A stretch of DNA of 49,643 nucleotides, taken from positions 1 to 49,643 of the forward strand of contig NZ_FOSQ01000020.1 in NCBI RefSeq assembly GCF_900114315.1. The letters are read 5' to 3'. Source of the DNA: Falsiroseomonas stagni DSM 19981 (GTDB lineage: Bacteria > Pseudomonadota > Alphaproteobacteria > Acetobacterales > Acetobacteraceae). Positions 8,499-16,866 of this stretch are shown here, in pieces. Numbering within the stretch: the first letter of the stretch is position 1; every line of letters begins with the position of its first letter. Both the position numbers and the translations under genes were made by a program. The notes beneath the pieces are model-generated. The model made no database searches. It worked only from the letters and a program-made list of their open reading frames with translations, and had not been told where the DNA came from.

Positions 8499-9245
8499 GT
8501 GACCGCCATCCCCGTCCCGCAGGCCGGCTTCCGCTTCATGCCCGGCGTCTTCCAGTATTCCGGCGGCGTCGCCGCGCTGCCGGGCTTCCGGCTGGAACGC
8601 GCCCGCTTCGCGGAGCCGGTGCCGATGGCGGAAGGCTGGCGCCGCATCGCGGCCCACCTGGCCGCGCTGGGCCGGCCGCTGAACGCCTTCTGCGCCTGCG
8701 AGCTCCGCTCCCCCGCCCCCTTCACGGAAGACGGATTCGTCACCTTCAACCGCGCCTATGCCGCGGTGCTGGGCGAATGGGGCGTGCTGGTGGACGGCCG
8801 CAACCCCGTGGCGCGCAGCAATGTCTGCCCCGAGATCGCGCCCCCCGCGGAGCCCGGCTTCCACGCCTTCAGCTACACCATCCCCGATGCCGGCGCCGCG
8901 CCCAGCTTCGTCGTCGCCGGCAGCGGGGAAGCCCCCGAAGGCCACGCCAACTACCGCGACCACATCATCGCCCTCGACGACACCTCCGCTGGCGGGATGC
9001 GCCGCAAGGCCGATTGGGTGCTGGGGGAAATGGAACGCCGCATGGGTGCGCTCGACGGCAGCTGGGCCATGACCACCGGCGTGCAGGCCTATACCGTGCA
9101 CGACATCCACCCCTTCCTGGCGGCGGCGCTGGTGGCGCGCGGCGCGGCGCGCCACGGCGTCACATGGCAGTTCTGCCGGCCGCCGGTGGTGGGGCTGGAC
9201 TACGAGATGGATTGCCGCGCGGTCGCCGTCGAACGGGTGCTGTAG
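8499..9245 (+). CDS. 2-aminomuconate deaminase-like protein (CnbZ-type)
   Basis: Protein of 248 residues from a GTG at 8499, preceded by GGAAGG; the nearby ATG at 8494 is out of frame and stops at once. The motifs FCACELRSPAPFTE, NPVARSNVCPE and FHAFSYT resemble, from memory, the family of 2-amino-5-chloromuconate deaminase CnbZ, which hydrolyses the enamine of an aminomuconate during aminophenol-type catabolism. I assign the family with moderate confidence and cannot fix the substrate. The TctC receptor upstream suggests uptake and use of an aromatic or muconate-like acid. Its stop (9243-9245) almost abuts the convergent TctC gene at 9247. Confidence 0.62.
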   Translation: MTAIPVPQAGFRFMPGVFQYSGGVAALPGFRLERARFAEPVPMAEGWRRIAAHLAALGRPLNAFCACELRSPAPFTEDGFVTFNRAYAAVLGEWGVLVDGRNPVARSNVCPEIAPPAEPGFHAFSYTIPDAGAAPSFVVAGSGEAPEGHANYRDHIIALDDTSAGGMRRKADWVLGEMERRMGALDGSWAMTTGVQAYTVHDIHPFLAAALVARGAARHGVTWQFCRPPVVGLDYEMDCRAVAVERVL

Positions 9246-9246
9246 C

Positions 9247-10218
9247 TCAGTCGAGGCGCGCACCGGTCTGGCGTACCGCCTCGCCCCAGACGCGCATCTC
9301 CTGGTCCAGGAAACGGGCGAAATCGGCGGGCATGCCGCCGATCGCCTCCGCCCCCAGCTCCGCCAGCCGCGCCCGCAGATCCGGCGCCTGCATCGCCAGG
9401 CCCATCTCCGCCCCCAGCCGCGCGACGATCGCGGGGTCCGTGCCCGCCGGGAACAACGCACCCTGCCACACCGTCACATCGAAGCCCGGCAGGCCGCTTT
9501 CGGCGATGGTCGGCACCTGCGGCAGCGCCGGCGCCCGCCGCGCGCCACTCACCGCCAGGCCCCGCAACTGCCCCGCCGCGATGCCGGGGGCGGAGGACAA
9601 GACATTGTCGAAGGCCACCGCGATGCGCCCACCCATGATGTCCGTCAGCACGGCCGGACTGCCGCGATAGGGCACATGCACCATGTCGATGCCCGCCTGC
9701 GTCTTGATCATCTCCATCGCCAGGTGCCCCGCCGTGCCATTGCCGGCAGAGCCATAGGACAACGCCCCCGGCCTCGCTTTCGCCGCCGCGATCAGGTCGC
9801 CGAGGCTCCGCAGCGGCAGCGCCGGATCGGCGATCAGCACATAGGGCGCGGAGGTGAGCAGGGAGACCGGCGCGAAGCCCCGGATCGGGTCGAAGGGCAG
9901 GCTGCGGAAAAGATGCGCGTTGTTCACATGGCTCGGCCCGGTGATCAGCAGGGTGTAGCCGTCCGGCGCCGCCTTGGCCGCCGCATCCGTGCCGATATTG
10001 CCTGCCCCACCCGGCCGGTTGTCGATGACGAATTGCCGCCCGAGCCGCTCCTGCAGCTTGGCCGAGACCGCCCGCGCCACCAGATCCGCGCCGCCGCCCG
10101 CGGCAAACGGCACGATCACGCGCACCGGTCGGCTCGGCCAGGCCTCCTGCGCCCCCGCCTGCCGGATCACGGCCGGTGCCGAGAGGCCCACCGCCAGCAT
10201 CGCCCGCCTCGTCACCAT
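9247..10218 (-). CDS. TctC/Bug-family periplasmic substrate-binding protein
   Basis: Receptor of 323 residues. The start at 10218 gives MVTRRAMLAVGLSAPAV, an RR-type signal, then mature sequence near EAWPSRPVRVIVPFAAGGG. Family blocks DNRPGGAGN, YGSAGNGTAGH, HVPYRGSPA and LPQVPTIAES are clear. The longer upstream frame lacks signal features and was not used. Convergent with the deaminase-like gene (one base between them) and divergent from the molybdopterin hydroxylase gene at 10320. No tctA/tctB nearby. Confidence 0.92.
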   Translation of the reverse strand: MVTRRAMLAVGLSAPAVIRQAGAQEAWPSRPVRVIVPFAAGGGADLVARAVSAKLQERLGRQFVIDNRPGGAGNIGTDAAAKAAPDGYTLLITGPSHVNNAHLFRSLPFDPIRGFAPVSLLTSAPYVLIADPALPLRSLGDLIAAAKARPGALSYGSAGNGTAGHLAMEMIKTQAGIDMVHVPYRGSPAVLTDIMGGRIAVAFDNVLSSAPGIAAGQLRGLAVSGARRAPALPQVPTIAESGLPGFDVTVWQGALFPAGTDPAIVARLGAEMGLAMQAPDLRARLAELGAEAIGGMPADFARFLDQEMRVWGEAVRQTGARLD

Positions 10219-10319
10219 CGCCCGCACCCCTTGTATCCCAGCGCAGCCTAGGCACCGCCGGCCCGCGGTTGCAATCGCCGCCCCGCGCGGCAATGGTCCC
10301 CGCATCCAGGGGAGCACGC

Positions 10320-12605
10320 ATGGCCTTCGACGTCCTACCGGGTCTCGGTTCGCCGATGCGGCGGCTGGAGGATCCCCGCCTGCTGACCGGCGGCGGCCGC
10401 TACATGGCCGATGCGGCGGCGCCCCACGCGCTGCAGGCGGTGTTCCTGCGCTCCCCGCACGCCCATGCGCGGATCGTCGCCATCGATGCCGCGGAAGCCC
10501 GCGCCATGCCGGGTGTCGCCACCATCATCACGGCGGCGGATACCGCCACGCTCGGCCACAACCCCGCGGTGACGGAGATCAAGGACCCGGCTGGCCGCCG
10601 GCACATCGAACCGCCCCGCCTGCCCATCGCCCGCGACCGCGTCCGCCATGTCGGGGAGATCGTGGCCATGGTGGCGGCGGAAACGCTCGCCCAGGCGCGC
10701 GACGCGGCGGAAGCCATCATGGTGGAGTACGATCCCCTCCCGGCCGTGGTGCGCGGCGACGATGCCCTGCGTCCCGATGCGCCGCTTGTGCATGACGAAG
10801 CCCCCGGCAATTTGGTCTGCGACTGGCACAAGGGCGATGCACGCGCGGTGGACGCCGCCTTTGCCGCCGCCGCGCATGTGGCGCGCGTCGCCTTCCGATC
10901 CCCCCGAATCCTGGCCGGCTATATCGAGCCGCGCGGGGCCCTCGCGCAGTGGCAGGCGGGGTGCGTCACGCTCACCACGCCATCCCAGGGCGTGCACCTG
11001 CTGCATCGCATCCTCTGCGACCACATCCTGAAGATCCCGCGCGAAGCCTTGCGCGTGGTGACGGAGGATGTCGGCGGCGGCTTCGGCCCCAAGCTGCCGC
11101 CCTATCCCGAACAGGCGCTTTCCGTCTTCGCCGCGATGCGGCTGGAACGCGATGTCCGCTGGGTGCAGGACCGCACGGAGCATCACCTGGCCGATACCCA
11201 TGCGCGGGACCTCGTCGCCGAAGCTGCGCTCGCGCTGGATGCCGATGGCCGCTTCACCGCGATCCGCGTGGAGGGGGTGGCGAATTTCGGTGCCTATGTC
11301 TCCACGGTGAACCCCACCATCCCGACCGGCGGCATGGCCAAGGTCATCACCGGCCTCTACGCCATCCCGGCCGCGCATCTCCACCTCCGCTGCGCCTTCA
11401 CCCACACCGCCCCCGTCGATGCCGTGCGCGGCGCGGGGAAGCCGGAGGCGCTGGTGCTGCTGGAACGCCTGGTGGACCAGGCGGCGCGGGAGACGGGCCG
11501 CGACCCCGTCGCGCTGCGGCGCCTCAACCTGATCCCGCGCGCTGCCTTCCCCTACGCCACCGCGCTCGGCTACCGCTACGACAGCGGCGACTACGCCGCG
11601 CTGATGGACGCGGTGCTGACACGCACCGATGCGGCCGGCTACGCCGCCCGCCGCGACGCCTCCCGCGCGAAGGGCCTCCGCCGCGGCCGCGGCTTCGCCT
11701 GTCACCTGCACGGCTCCGGCGGCTGGGGCACGGAGACCTCCGGCGTCACCATCCTGCCCGATGGCACGGTGGAAGCCCGCACCGGCACGCAGAGCCAGGG
11801 CCAGGGCCATGCCACCGCCTATGCGCAGATCCTCGCCGCGCGGCTCGGCCTCGACCCCGCGCTGATCCGCATCGTGCAGGGCGACAGCGATCGCATCCCG
11901 CGCGGCGGCGGCACCGGCGGCTCCTCCTCGACCATCATCTCCGGCGCCACCATGACCCGCGCCGCCGACACGCTGATCGAGCAGGGGCGCGATGCGGCGG
12001 CGGAGGCGCTGGAAGCCGCGCCGATCGACATCGCCTTCGAAGCCGGCGCCTACATCATCGCCGGCACCGATCGCCGCATCACGCTGCCGGACCTCGCGCG
12101 CCGCCTCGGCGGCATGAAGGCCAGCGCGGATTTCGCCGACACGGTCGAGACCTGGCCCACCGGCATCGCCATCGCGGAGGTGGAGGTGGACCCCGAGACC
12201 GGCGCCGTGACGCTGGACCGCTTCGCCGCCGCCATCGATGCGGGGCTGGTGGTCAACCCGCTGCTGCTCGGCGGCCAGCTGCATGGCGGCTATGCCGCCG
12301 GCATCGGCCAGGCGCTGATGGAGGATGCGCGCTATGACGAGGACGGCCAGATGCAGGCCGCGACCCTGATGGACTACGCCATGCCGCGCGCCGGGGATTT
12401 TCCCGACCTGGACTGGATCTCCGTCCCCACCCCCAGCCCCAACAACATCCTCGGCATCAAGGGCGTCGGCGAATTGCCGACCAATGGCGCCCCCGCCGCC
12501 ATCGCCAATGCGGTGATCGACGCGCTGGCGGCGGATGGCGTGACGCATATCGAGCTGCCCATGACCCCGGCCCGGGTCTGGGCAGCCCTGGCGGCGCGGC
12601 GCTAG
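10320..12605 (+). CDS. Xanthine dehydrogenase-family molybdopterin-binding subunit
   Basis: Large Mo-cofactor subunit of 761 residues, normal length for the family. The N-terminal GSPMRRLEDPRLLTGGGRY is the standard start; the GGGFGPK loop, SQGQGHATAYAQ and GGGTGGSSST segments and the active-site Glu (E718 in KGVGELPTNGAP) are present. The segment VRGAGKPEA lacks the Cys of form I CO dehydrogenase, so hydroxylation of an N-heterocycle or aldehyde is more likely. The FeS and FAD subunits needed for electron transfer are absent from the window. They may be encoded elsewhere, or the enzyme may use a cytochrome-type partner. Convergent with the dehydrogenase gene at 12728. Confidence 0.9.
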   Translation: MAFDVLPGLGSPMRRLEDPRLLTGGGRYMADAAAPHALQAVFLRSPHAHARIVAIDAAEARAMPGVATIITAADTATLGHNPAVTEIKDPAGRRHIEPPRLPIARDRVRHVGEIVAMVAAETLAQARDAAEAIMVEYDPLPAVVRGDDALRPDAPLVHDEAPGNLVCDWHKGDARAVDAAFAAAAHVARVAFRSPRILAGYIEPRGALAQWQAGCVTLTTPSQGVHLLHRILCDHILKIPREALRVVTEDVGGGFGPKLPPYPEQALSVFAAMRLERDVRWVQDRTEHHLADTHARDLVAEAALALDADGRFTAIRVEGVANFGAYVSTVNPTIPTGGMAKVITGLYAIPAAHLHLRCAFTHTAPVDAVRGAGKPEALVLLERLVDQAARETGRDPVALRRLNLIPRAAFPYATALGYRYDSGDYAALMDAVLTRTDAAGYAARRDASRAKGLRRGRGFACHLHGSGGWGTETSGVTILPDGTVEARTGTQSQGQGHATAYAQILAARLGLDPALIRIVQGDSDRIPRGGGTGGSSSTIISGATMTRAADTLIEQGRDAAAEALEAAPIDIAFEAGAYIIAGTDRRITLPDLARRLGGMKASADFADTVETWPTGIAIAEVEVDPETGAVTLDRFAAAIDAGLVVNPLLLGGQLHGGYAAGIGQALMEDARYDEDGQMQAATLMDYAMPRAGDFPDLDWISVPTPSPNNILGIKGVGELPTNGAPAAIANAVIDALAADGVTHIELPMTPARVWAALAARR

Positions 12606-12629
12606 CCAACGGCGCGAGGAGCGACCTGC

Positions 12630-12701
12630 GGCCGACGAAGTCGGCCGAGCGCCCGAACGGGCGCCGCCGCTTATGCGGCGAGCCAAGGCCCCGGAGGGGC
12701 C
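12630..12701. repeat. Array of four consecutive short hairpins between convergent genes
   Basis: Four perfect stems follow one another: 12630-12646 (GGCCGAC, loop GAA), 12649-12664 (GCGCCCG, loop AA), 12665-12680 (CGCCGC, loop TTAT) and 12687-12701 (GGCCCC, loop GGA). They fill the gap between two convergent stop codons at 12605 and 12728. The plan differs from the double-hairpin repeat elsewhere in the window. Bidirectional termination or a REP-like role is inferred from position. Confidence 0.7.
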
Positions 12702-12727
12702 GCCCGGCGCTTGAGGGCAGGAAAAAA

Positions 12728-13786
12728 TTAACGCTTCAGGCGCGCCGCGACCGCTGCACCCGCCGCGGCCGTGCCGAGCTTGCCGCCGATGTCGCGCGTG
12801 CATTCGCCGGCGGCGATCGCATCCGCCATCGCCTGCTCGATCGCCGTGCCGGCCTCCACATAGCGCGGCTCCCCCTTGCGGCGGCCGTGCCAGGACAGCA
12901 GCAGCGCGGCGGAGAGAATGAGGGAGGCGGGGTTGGCGATGCCCTGCCCCGCGATGTCCGGCGCCGATCCATGCGCGGCCTGCGCCATCGCCGTCTCCGC
13001 CCCCGCATTCAGCGACCCGCCCAGGCCGAGGCTGCCCGACATCTCCGCCGTGAGGTCGGAGAGGATGTCGCCGAACATGTTGGTGGTGACGATGACGTCG
13101 AAGCGCGCGGGATTGCGCACGACATGCGCCATCATCGCGTCCACGATGATTTCCTCGAGTTCGATCTCCGGAAAATCCTTCTGGACCTCCCGGCAGCACG
13201 CCAGAAACATGCCATCCCCGACGCTGAGCACATTGGCCTTGTGCACCGCCGTCACCTTGTTGCGGCGACGCCCCGCGAGTTCGAAGGCGCTGCGCGCGAT
13301 GCGCAGGCAGGCCGGGCGCGTGATCTTGCGGAGCGAGACGACGACGTCGGGCGTGACGAGGATCTCCGCGTTGCCCGCTTCCATGTTGCGGTCGGCATAG
13401 AAGCCTTCCGTATTCTCCCGCACCACCACCAGGTCGAACTGGCCGAGCCGCGCGGGCATGCCCGCATAGGTCCGCGCCGGACGGATATTGGCAAAGAGGT
13501 CGAGCCCCTTGCGGAAGAACGCCGAGGGCCCGACCTGCTTCGCATCGCCCTTCTTGTAGTCGAGCGTCGAGGTCGGCCCCATCACGAAGCCGTCGGCCGC
13601 CTTCACGCGGTCCAGCAGTTCCGGCTTCACCGTGGTGCCGTGCAGGCGGAAGCTCTCCAGCCCCACCACATCATGCTCCATCTCGATGCCAAGCTGGAAG
13701 GCCTCGGAGGCTGCGCGGAGCACGCCGGTGGTGGCTTCCGTGATCTCGGGGCCGATGCCGTCGCCGGGCAGCACGATGATTTTCAT
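12728..13786 (-). CDS. Isocitrate/isopropylmalate dehydrogenase-family protein
   Basis: Beta-decarboxylating dehydrogenase of 352 residues starting MKIIVLPGDGIGPEI. It carries RENTEGFYADR, the HKANVL lysine region, DAMMAHVVRNPARFDVIVTTNMFGDILSD with the metal-binding Asp residues, and HGSAPDIAGQGIANP, the NAD-type binding loop. Reaction type: NAD-dependent oxidation of a 2-hydroxy acid with or without decarboxylation (isocitrate, isopropylmalate, homoisocitrate, tartrate or a related malate). The substrate-selecting segment matches none of the canonical enzymes clearly, and leuCD or trpB-type neighbours are absent. It is divergent from the Mct/Mcd operon, so a role with C5 branched acids is plausible but unproven. 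Confidence 0.85.
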   Translation of the reverse strand: MKIIVLPGDGIGPEITEATTGVLRAASEAFQLGIEMEHDVVGLESFRLHGTTVKPELLDRVKAADGFVMGPTSTLDYKKGDAKQVGPSAFFRKGLDLFANIRPARTYAGMPARLGQFDLVVVRENTEGFYADRNMEAGNAEILVTPDVVVSLRKITRPACLRIARSAFELAGRRRNKVTAVHKANVLSVGDGMFLACCREVQKDFPEIELEEIIVDAMMAHVVRNPARFDVIVTTNMFGDILSDLTAEMSGSLGLGGSLNAGAETAMAQAAHGSAPDIAGQGIANPASLILSAALLLSWHGRRKGEPRYVEAGTAIEQAMADAIAAGECTRDIGGKLGTAAAGAAVAARLKR

Positions 13787-13903
13787 GGGGGCCTTCCTTC
13801 TTGCCTGGCCCCGGGTCCATCACGGGTGGTCATTCAGGTCAAGGGTGGGCGGGCGCGGGCGGCGCGCTATACTGGCGGGTAGCAACACGCCCGGGGCCAT
13901 CGC

Positions 13904-15130
13904 ATGACCAGTGACGCCATCCTTGCCGATCTCAGCGTGGTGGAGGTCTCGGCCTTCGTCGCGGCACCGATGGGCGGCATGACGCTGGCGCAGATGGGGG
14001 CGGAGGTCATCCGCATCGACCCGATCGGCGGCAATATCGACCATGGCCGCTGGCCGCTCGCGCCCAATGGCAACAGCCTCTACTGGGCCAGCCTGAACAA
14101 GGGCAAGCGCTCCGTCTGCCTGGCGCTGAACACGCCGGAGGGGCGGGAGATCGCCACCGCCCTCATCACCCGCCCCGGCGAGGGCAACGGCATCCTGCTG
14201 ACCAACCTGCCCGCCAGCGGCTGGATGAGCCATGCGGCGCTGTCGGCGAAGCGCGCCGACCTCATCATGCTGAAGCTGACCGGCAACCATGATGGGTCGG
14301 GCGCGGTGGACTACACCGTGAATTGCGCCAGCGGCTTCCCCATGGCCACGGGCACCGGCGGCGATCCCGTGAACCATGTGCTGCCGGCCTGGGATGTCGC
14401 GGCCGGGCTCTACCTCTCGACCGGCCTGCTGGCGGCCGAACGCGCGCGCCGGCGCGATGGCCAGGGGCGGGAAGTGACGCTGGCGCTGTCGGATGTGATG
14501 CTCGCGACGGTCGCCAACCTCGGCTATGTCGCGGATGTCCAGGTGAATGGCGCCGTGCGGCCGCCGCTCGGCAATGATCTCTACGGCGCCTATGGCAAGG
14601 ATTTCCCGACCCGCGACGGGCGACGCATCATGATCGCCGCCATCTCCGGCCGGCAATGGAAGGCGATCGGGAAGGCGACGGGCCTCAGCGAGAAGATCGC
14701 GATGATCGGCCCCATGCTCGATGTGGACCTGGATGACGAAGGCGGGCGGTTCGAGGCGCGGCACGCCATCTCCGCCGTGCTGGCGCCCTGGTTCGCCAAG
14801 CGCACACTCGCCGAGATCACCACGGCCTTCGAGGGCAGCGGCATCCTCTGGGGGCCCTACCAGGATTTCGGGCAGTTGGTGCGGGAGGATGCGCGATGCT
14901 CCACCGCCAATCCGATGTTCGCGGACATCGACCAGCCCGGCATCGGCCGCCTGCTGGCGCCGGCCATCCCGCTGAGCTTCGGCGGCCCCGCGGTGCGGCT
15001 GCCGCCCGTGCCGGCGCCACGGCTTGGCGAGCATACCGACATGGTTCTGGCGGAACGCCTCGGCCTCACCATGTCGGCGATCGGGAAACTGCATGATGCC
15101 GGCATCGTCGCCGGCGCCAAGGATCACTGA
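13904..15130 (+). CDS. mct: 2-methylfumaryl-CoA isomerase-like CaiB/BaiF CoA-transferase (mesaconyl-CoA C1-C4 type)
   Basis: CoA-transferase of 408 residues. The N-terminus VVEVSAFVAAPMGGMTLAQ, WASLNKGKRS, DYTVNCASGFP, NHVLPAWDVAAG with catalytic-type Asp164, GAYGKDFPTRDGR and the end LHDAGIVAG closely follow the Chloroflexus mesaconyl-CoA C1-C4 CoA transferase as I remember it. That enzyme moves CoA within one molecule, turning 2-methylfumaryl-CoA into 3-methylfumaryl-CoA in the 3-hydroxypropionate bicycle. The next gene, one base downstream, is an Mcd-like dehydrogenase that would produce its substrate, which supports the call. First gene of a forward operon. A TATACT hexamer at 13868-13873 could be a -10 box, but no good -35 pairs with it. 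Confidence 0.78.
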   Translation: MTSDAILADLSVVEVSAFVAAPMGGMTLAQMGAEVIRIDPIGGNIDHGRWPLAPNGNSLYWASLNKGKRSVCLALNTPEGREIATALITRPGEGNGILLTNLPASGWMSHAALSAKRADLIMLKLTGNHDGSGAVDYTVNCASGFPMATGTGGDPVNHVLPAWDVAAGLYLSTGLLAAERARRRDGQGREVTLALSDVMLATVANLGYVADVQVNGAVRPPLGNDLYGAYGKDFPTRDGRRIMIAAISGRQWKAIGKATGLSEKIAMIGPMLDVDLDDEGGRFEARHAISAVLAPWFAKRTLAEITTAFEGSGILWGPYQDFGQLVREDARCSTANPMFADIDQPGIGRLLAPAIPLSFGGPAVRLPPVPAPRLGEHTDMVLAERLGLTMSAIGKLHDAGIVAGAKDH

Positions 15131-15131
15131 C

Positions 15132-16799
15132 ATGGACGCGATGGTACGGATCGAGGCGCGGGACCTGCTGGCACAGGCCGGCGCCGGGCTGGTGGCGGCG
15201 GAACGCCTGGCCGATGTGGCGCGGCGCCAGGTGGCCGCGCTGGTGGCGCCGGGCGGCCGCGTGGATGCGGCGGCGCTTGAGCGCCACCAATTCGCGGCGC
15301 ACGGCCTCGCCTGGGTCGCGACCTATGTGGAGGCGCTGCGGGAGACGCTGCGCTGGGCCGAACGGTTGCAGGAAGCCGGCCGCTTCACCCCGGTGGAGCA
15401 GGGCATCCTGCATCTCGGCTTCGCCGAGTACCTCGCACAGCTCGCCGGCGGCATTCCGATGAGCCAGGTGGAGATGGTGCGCCCGCAGGACCTTGGCGTT
15501 CCCGCCGAGGATGTGGCGCGCTTCCTGGCGGAACCTGCGCTCGCCGCGCTGTCCGATCCCCGCGCGCTGGAAGCCGTGCGGCATGATCTCGCGCTGTCGG
15601 CCGCGGAGGGGCTGTATGGCGCGCCGCATCTCCAGGATGAGCTGCTGGAAGCGACCTGGGACCAGTTCGTGAAGTTCGCGGCCGCCGAGGTCACGCCCTT
15701 CGCCCAGGGCTGGCATCAGCGCAACGAGCTGATCCCGCTCGACCTGGTCGCGAAACTGTCGGAGATGGGCGTCTTCGGGTTGACCGTGCCGGAGGAATTC
15801 GGTGGCCTCGGCCTCGGCAAGGTCGCGATGTGCCTGGTCTCGGAGGCGCTGAGCGCGGGCTATATCGGCGTGGGTTCGCTCGGCACGCGCTCCGAGATCG
15901 CGGCGGAGCTGATCCGCCTGGCCGGCACGCCCGAGCAGCAGCAGAAGTTCCTGCCGGGCATTGCGTCGGGCGAAATCCTGCCGACGGCGGTGTTCACGGA
16001 GCCCGATACGGGATCGGACCTCGGCAGCCTGCGCACCCGCGCGGTGCGCGATGGCGACATCTATCGCGTCTATGGCGCCAAGACCTGGATCACCCATGGG
16101 TCACGATCCGATGTGATGACCCTGCTGGTCCGCACCGATCCCGGATCGACGGGCTACCAGGGCCTGTCCATGTTCCTCGCGGAAAAGCCCCGCGGCACTG
16201 ACGAAAATCTGTTCCCGGCGAAGGGCATGGCGGGGACGGAGATCCATGTCCTCGGCTATCGCGGCATGCGCGAATACGAGATCACCTTCGACGGGTTCGA
16301 GGTTCCCGCCTCCGCGCTCCTCGGCGGCGTCGAGGGCCGCGGCTTCAAGCAGCTGATGGAAACCTTCGAAAGCGCCCGCATCCAGACCGCCGCGCGGGCG
16401 CTCGGCGTCGGGCAGAACGCGCTGGAACTCGCGGTGTCCTATGCCCGGGACCGCAAGCAGTTCGGCAAGGCCACGCTCCATTTCCCCCGCGTCCACGGCA
16501 AGATCGCCTGGATGATGGCGGAGACGATGATGGCGCGGCAGCTCACCTACTTCTCCGGCCGCCAGAAGGATGCCGGAAGGCGCTGCGATATCGAGGCCGG
16601 CATGGCCAAGCTGCTCGCCGCGCGCGTCGCCTGGTCCAATGCCGACAACGCGCTGCAGGTGCATGGCGGCAATGGCTACGCCATCGAATACCCGATCAGC
16701 CGCGTGCTCTGCGACAGCCGCATCCTTAACATCTTCGAGGGTGCGGCCGAGATCCAGGCGCAGGTCATCGTCCGGGGGCTGCTCGGCCGGATCAACTGA
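15132..16799 (+). CDS. mcd: (2S)-methylsuccinyl-CoA dehydrogenase-like acyl-CoA dehydrogenase
   Basis: Acyl-CoA dehydrogenase of 555 residues, longer than the usual 380-400 because of an extra N-terminal domain of about 160 residues. That extension is the hallmark of methylsuccinyl-CoA dehydrogenase in the ethylmalonyl-CoA pathway. The core shows GVFGLTVPEEFGGLGL, FTEPDTGSDLGSLRT, KTWITHGSRSD, the flavin-binding DRKQFGKA and a catalytic-base Glu (E536) in NIFEGAAEIQ. It would oxidise (2S)-methylsuccinyl-CoA to mesaconyl-C1-CoA and pass electrons to ETF. The ATG at 15132 lies one base after the mct stop. The other pathway genes (Ecm, Mch, Ccr) are absent from the window. Confidence 0.8.
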   Translation: MDAMVRIEARDLLAQAGAGLVAAERLADVARRQVAALVAPGGRVDAAALERHQFAAHGLAWVATYVEALRETLRWAERLQEAGRFTPVEQGILHLGFAEYLAQLAGGIPMSQVEMVRPQDLGVPAEDVARFLAEPALAALSDPRALEAVRHDLALSAAEGLYGAPHLQDELLEATWDQFVKFAAAEVTPFAQGWHQRNELIPLDLVAKLSEMGVFGLTVPEEFGGLGLGKVAMCLVSEALSAGYIGVGSLGTRSEIAAELIRLAGTPEQQQKFLPGIASGEILPTAVFTEPDTGSDLGSLRTRAVRDGDIYRVYGAKTWITHGSRSDVMTLLVRTDPGSTGYQGLSMFLAEKPRGTDENLFPAKGMAGTEIHVLGYRGMREYEITFDGFEVPASALLGGVEGRGFKQLMETFESARIQTAARALGVGQNALELAVSYARDRKQFGKATLHFPRVHGKIAWMMAETMMARQLTYFSGRQKDAGRRCDIEAGMAKLLAARVAWSNADNALQVHGGNGYAIEYPISRVLCDSRILNIFEGAAEIQAQVIVRGLLGRIN

Positions 16800-16866
16800 T
16801 CGCGGCGATTGACCCGCGCGCGGCACGGGCGAACACTCGCCCGTGCAAGGACAGGAGCGCGCGCGC

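Noticed and set aside
10320-12605. Aerobic CO dehydrogenase large subunit (coxL)
   Set aside because: The form I active-site Cys motif is absent; the segment reads VRGAGKPEA.
10335-13199. 954-codon minus-strand frame opposite the molybdopterin subunit
   Set aside because: No recognisable domain; it crosses the hairpin array and two real genes.
13868-13873. TATACT as a -10 box for the mct operon
   Set aside because: No matching -35 hexamer at 16-18 bases; kept only as a remark in the mct entry.
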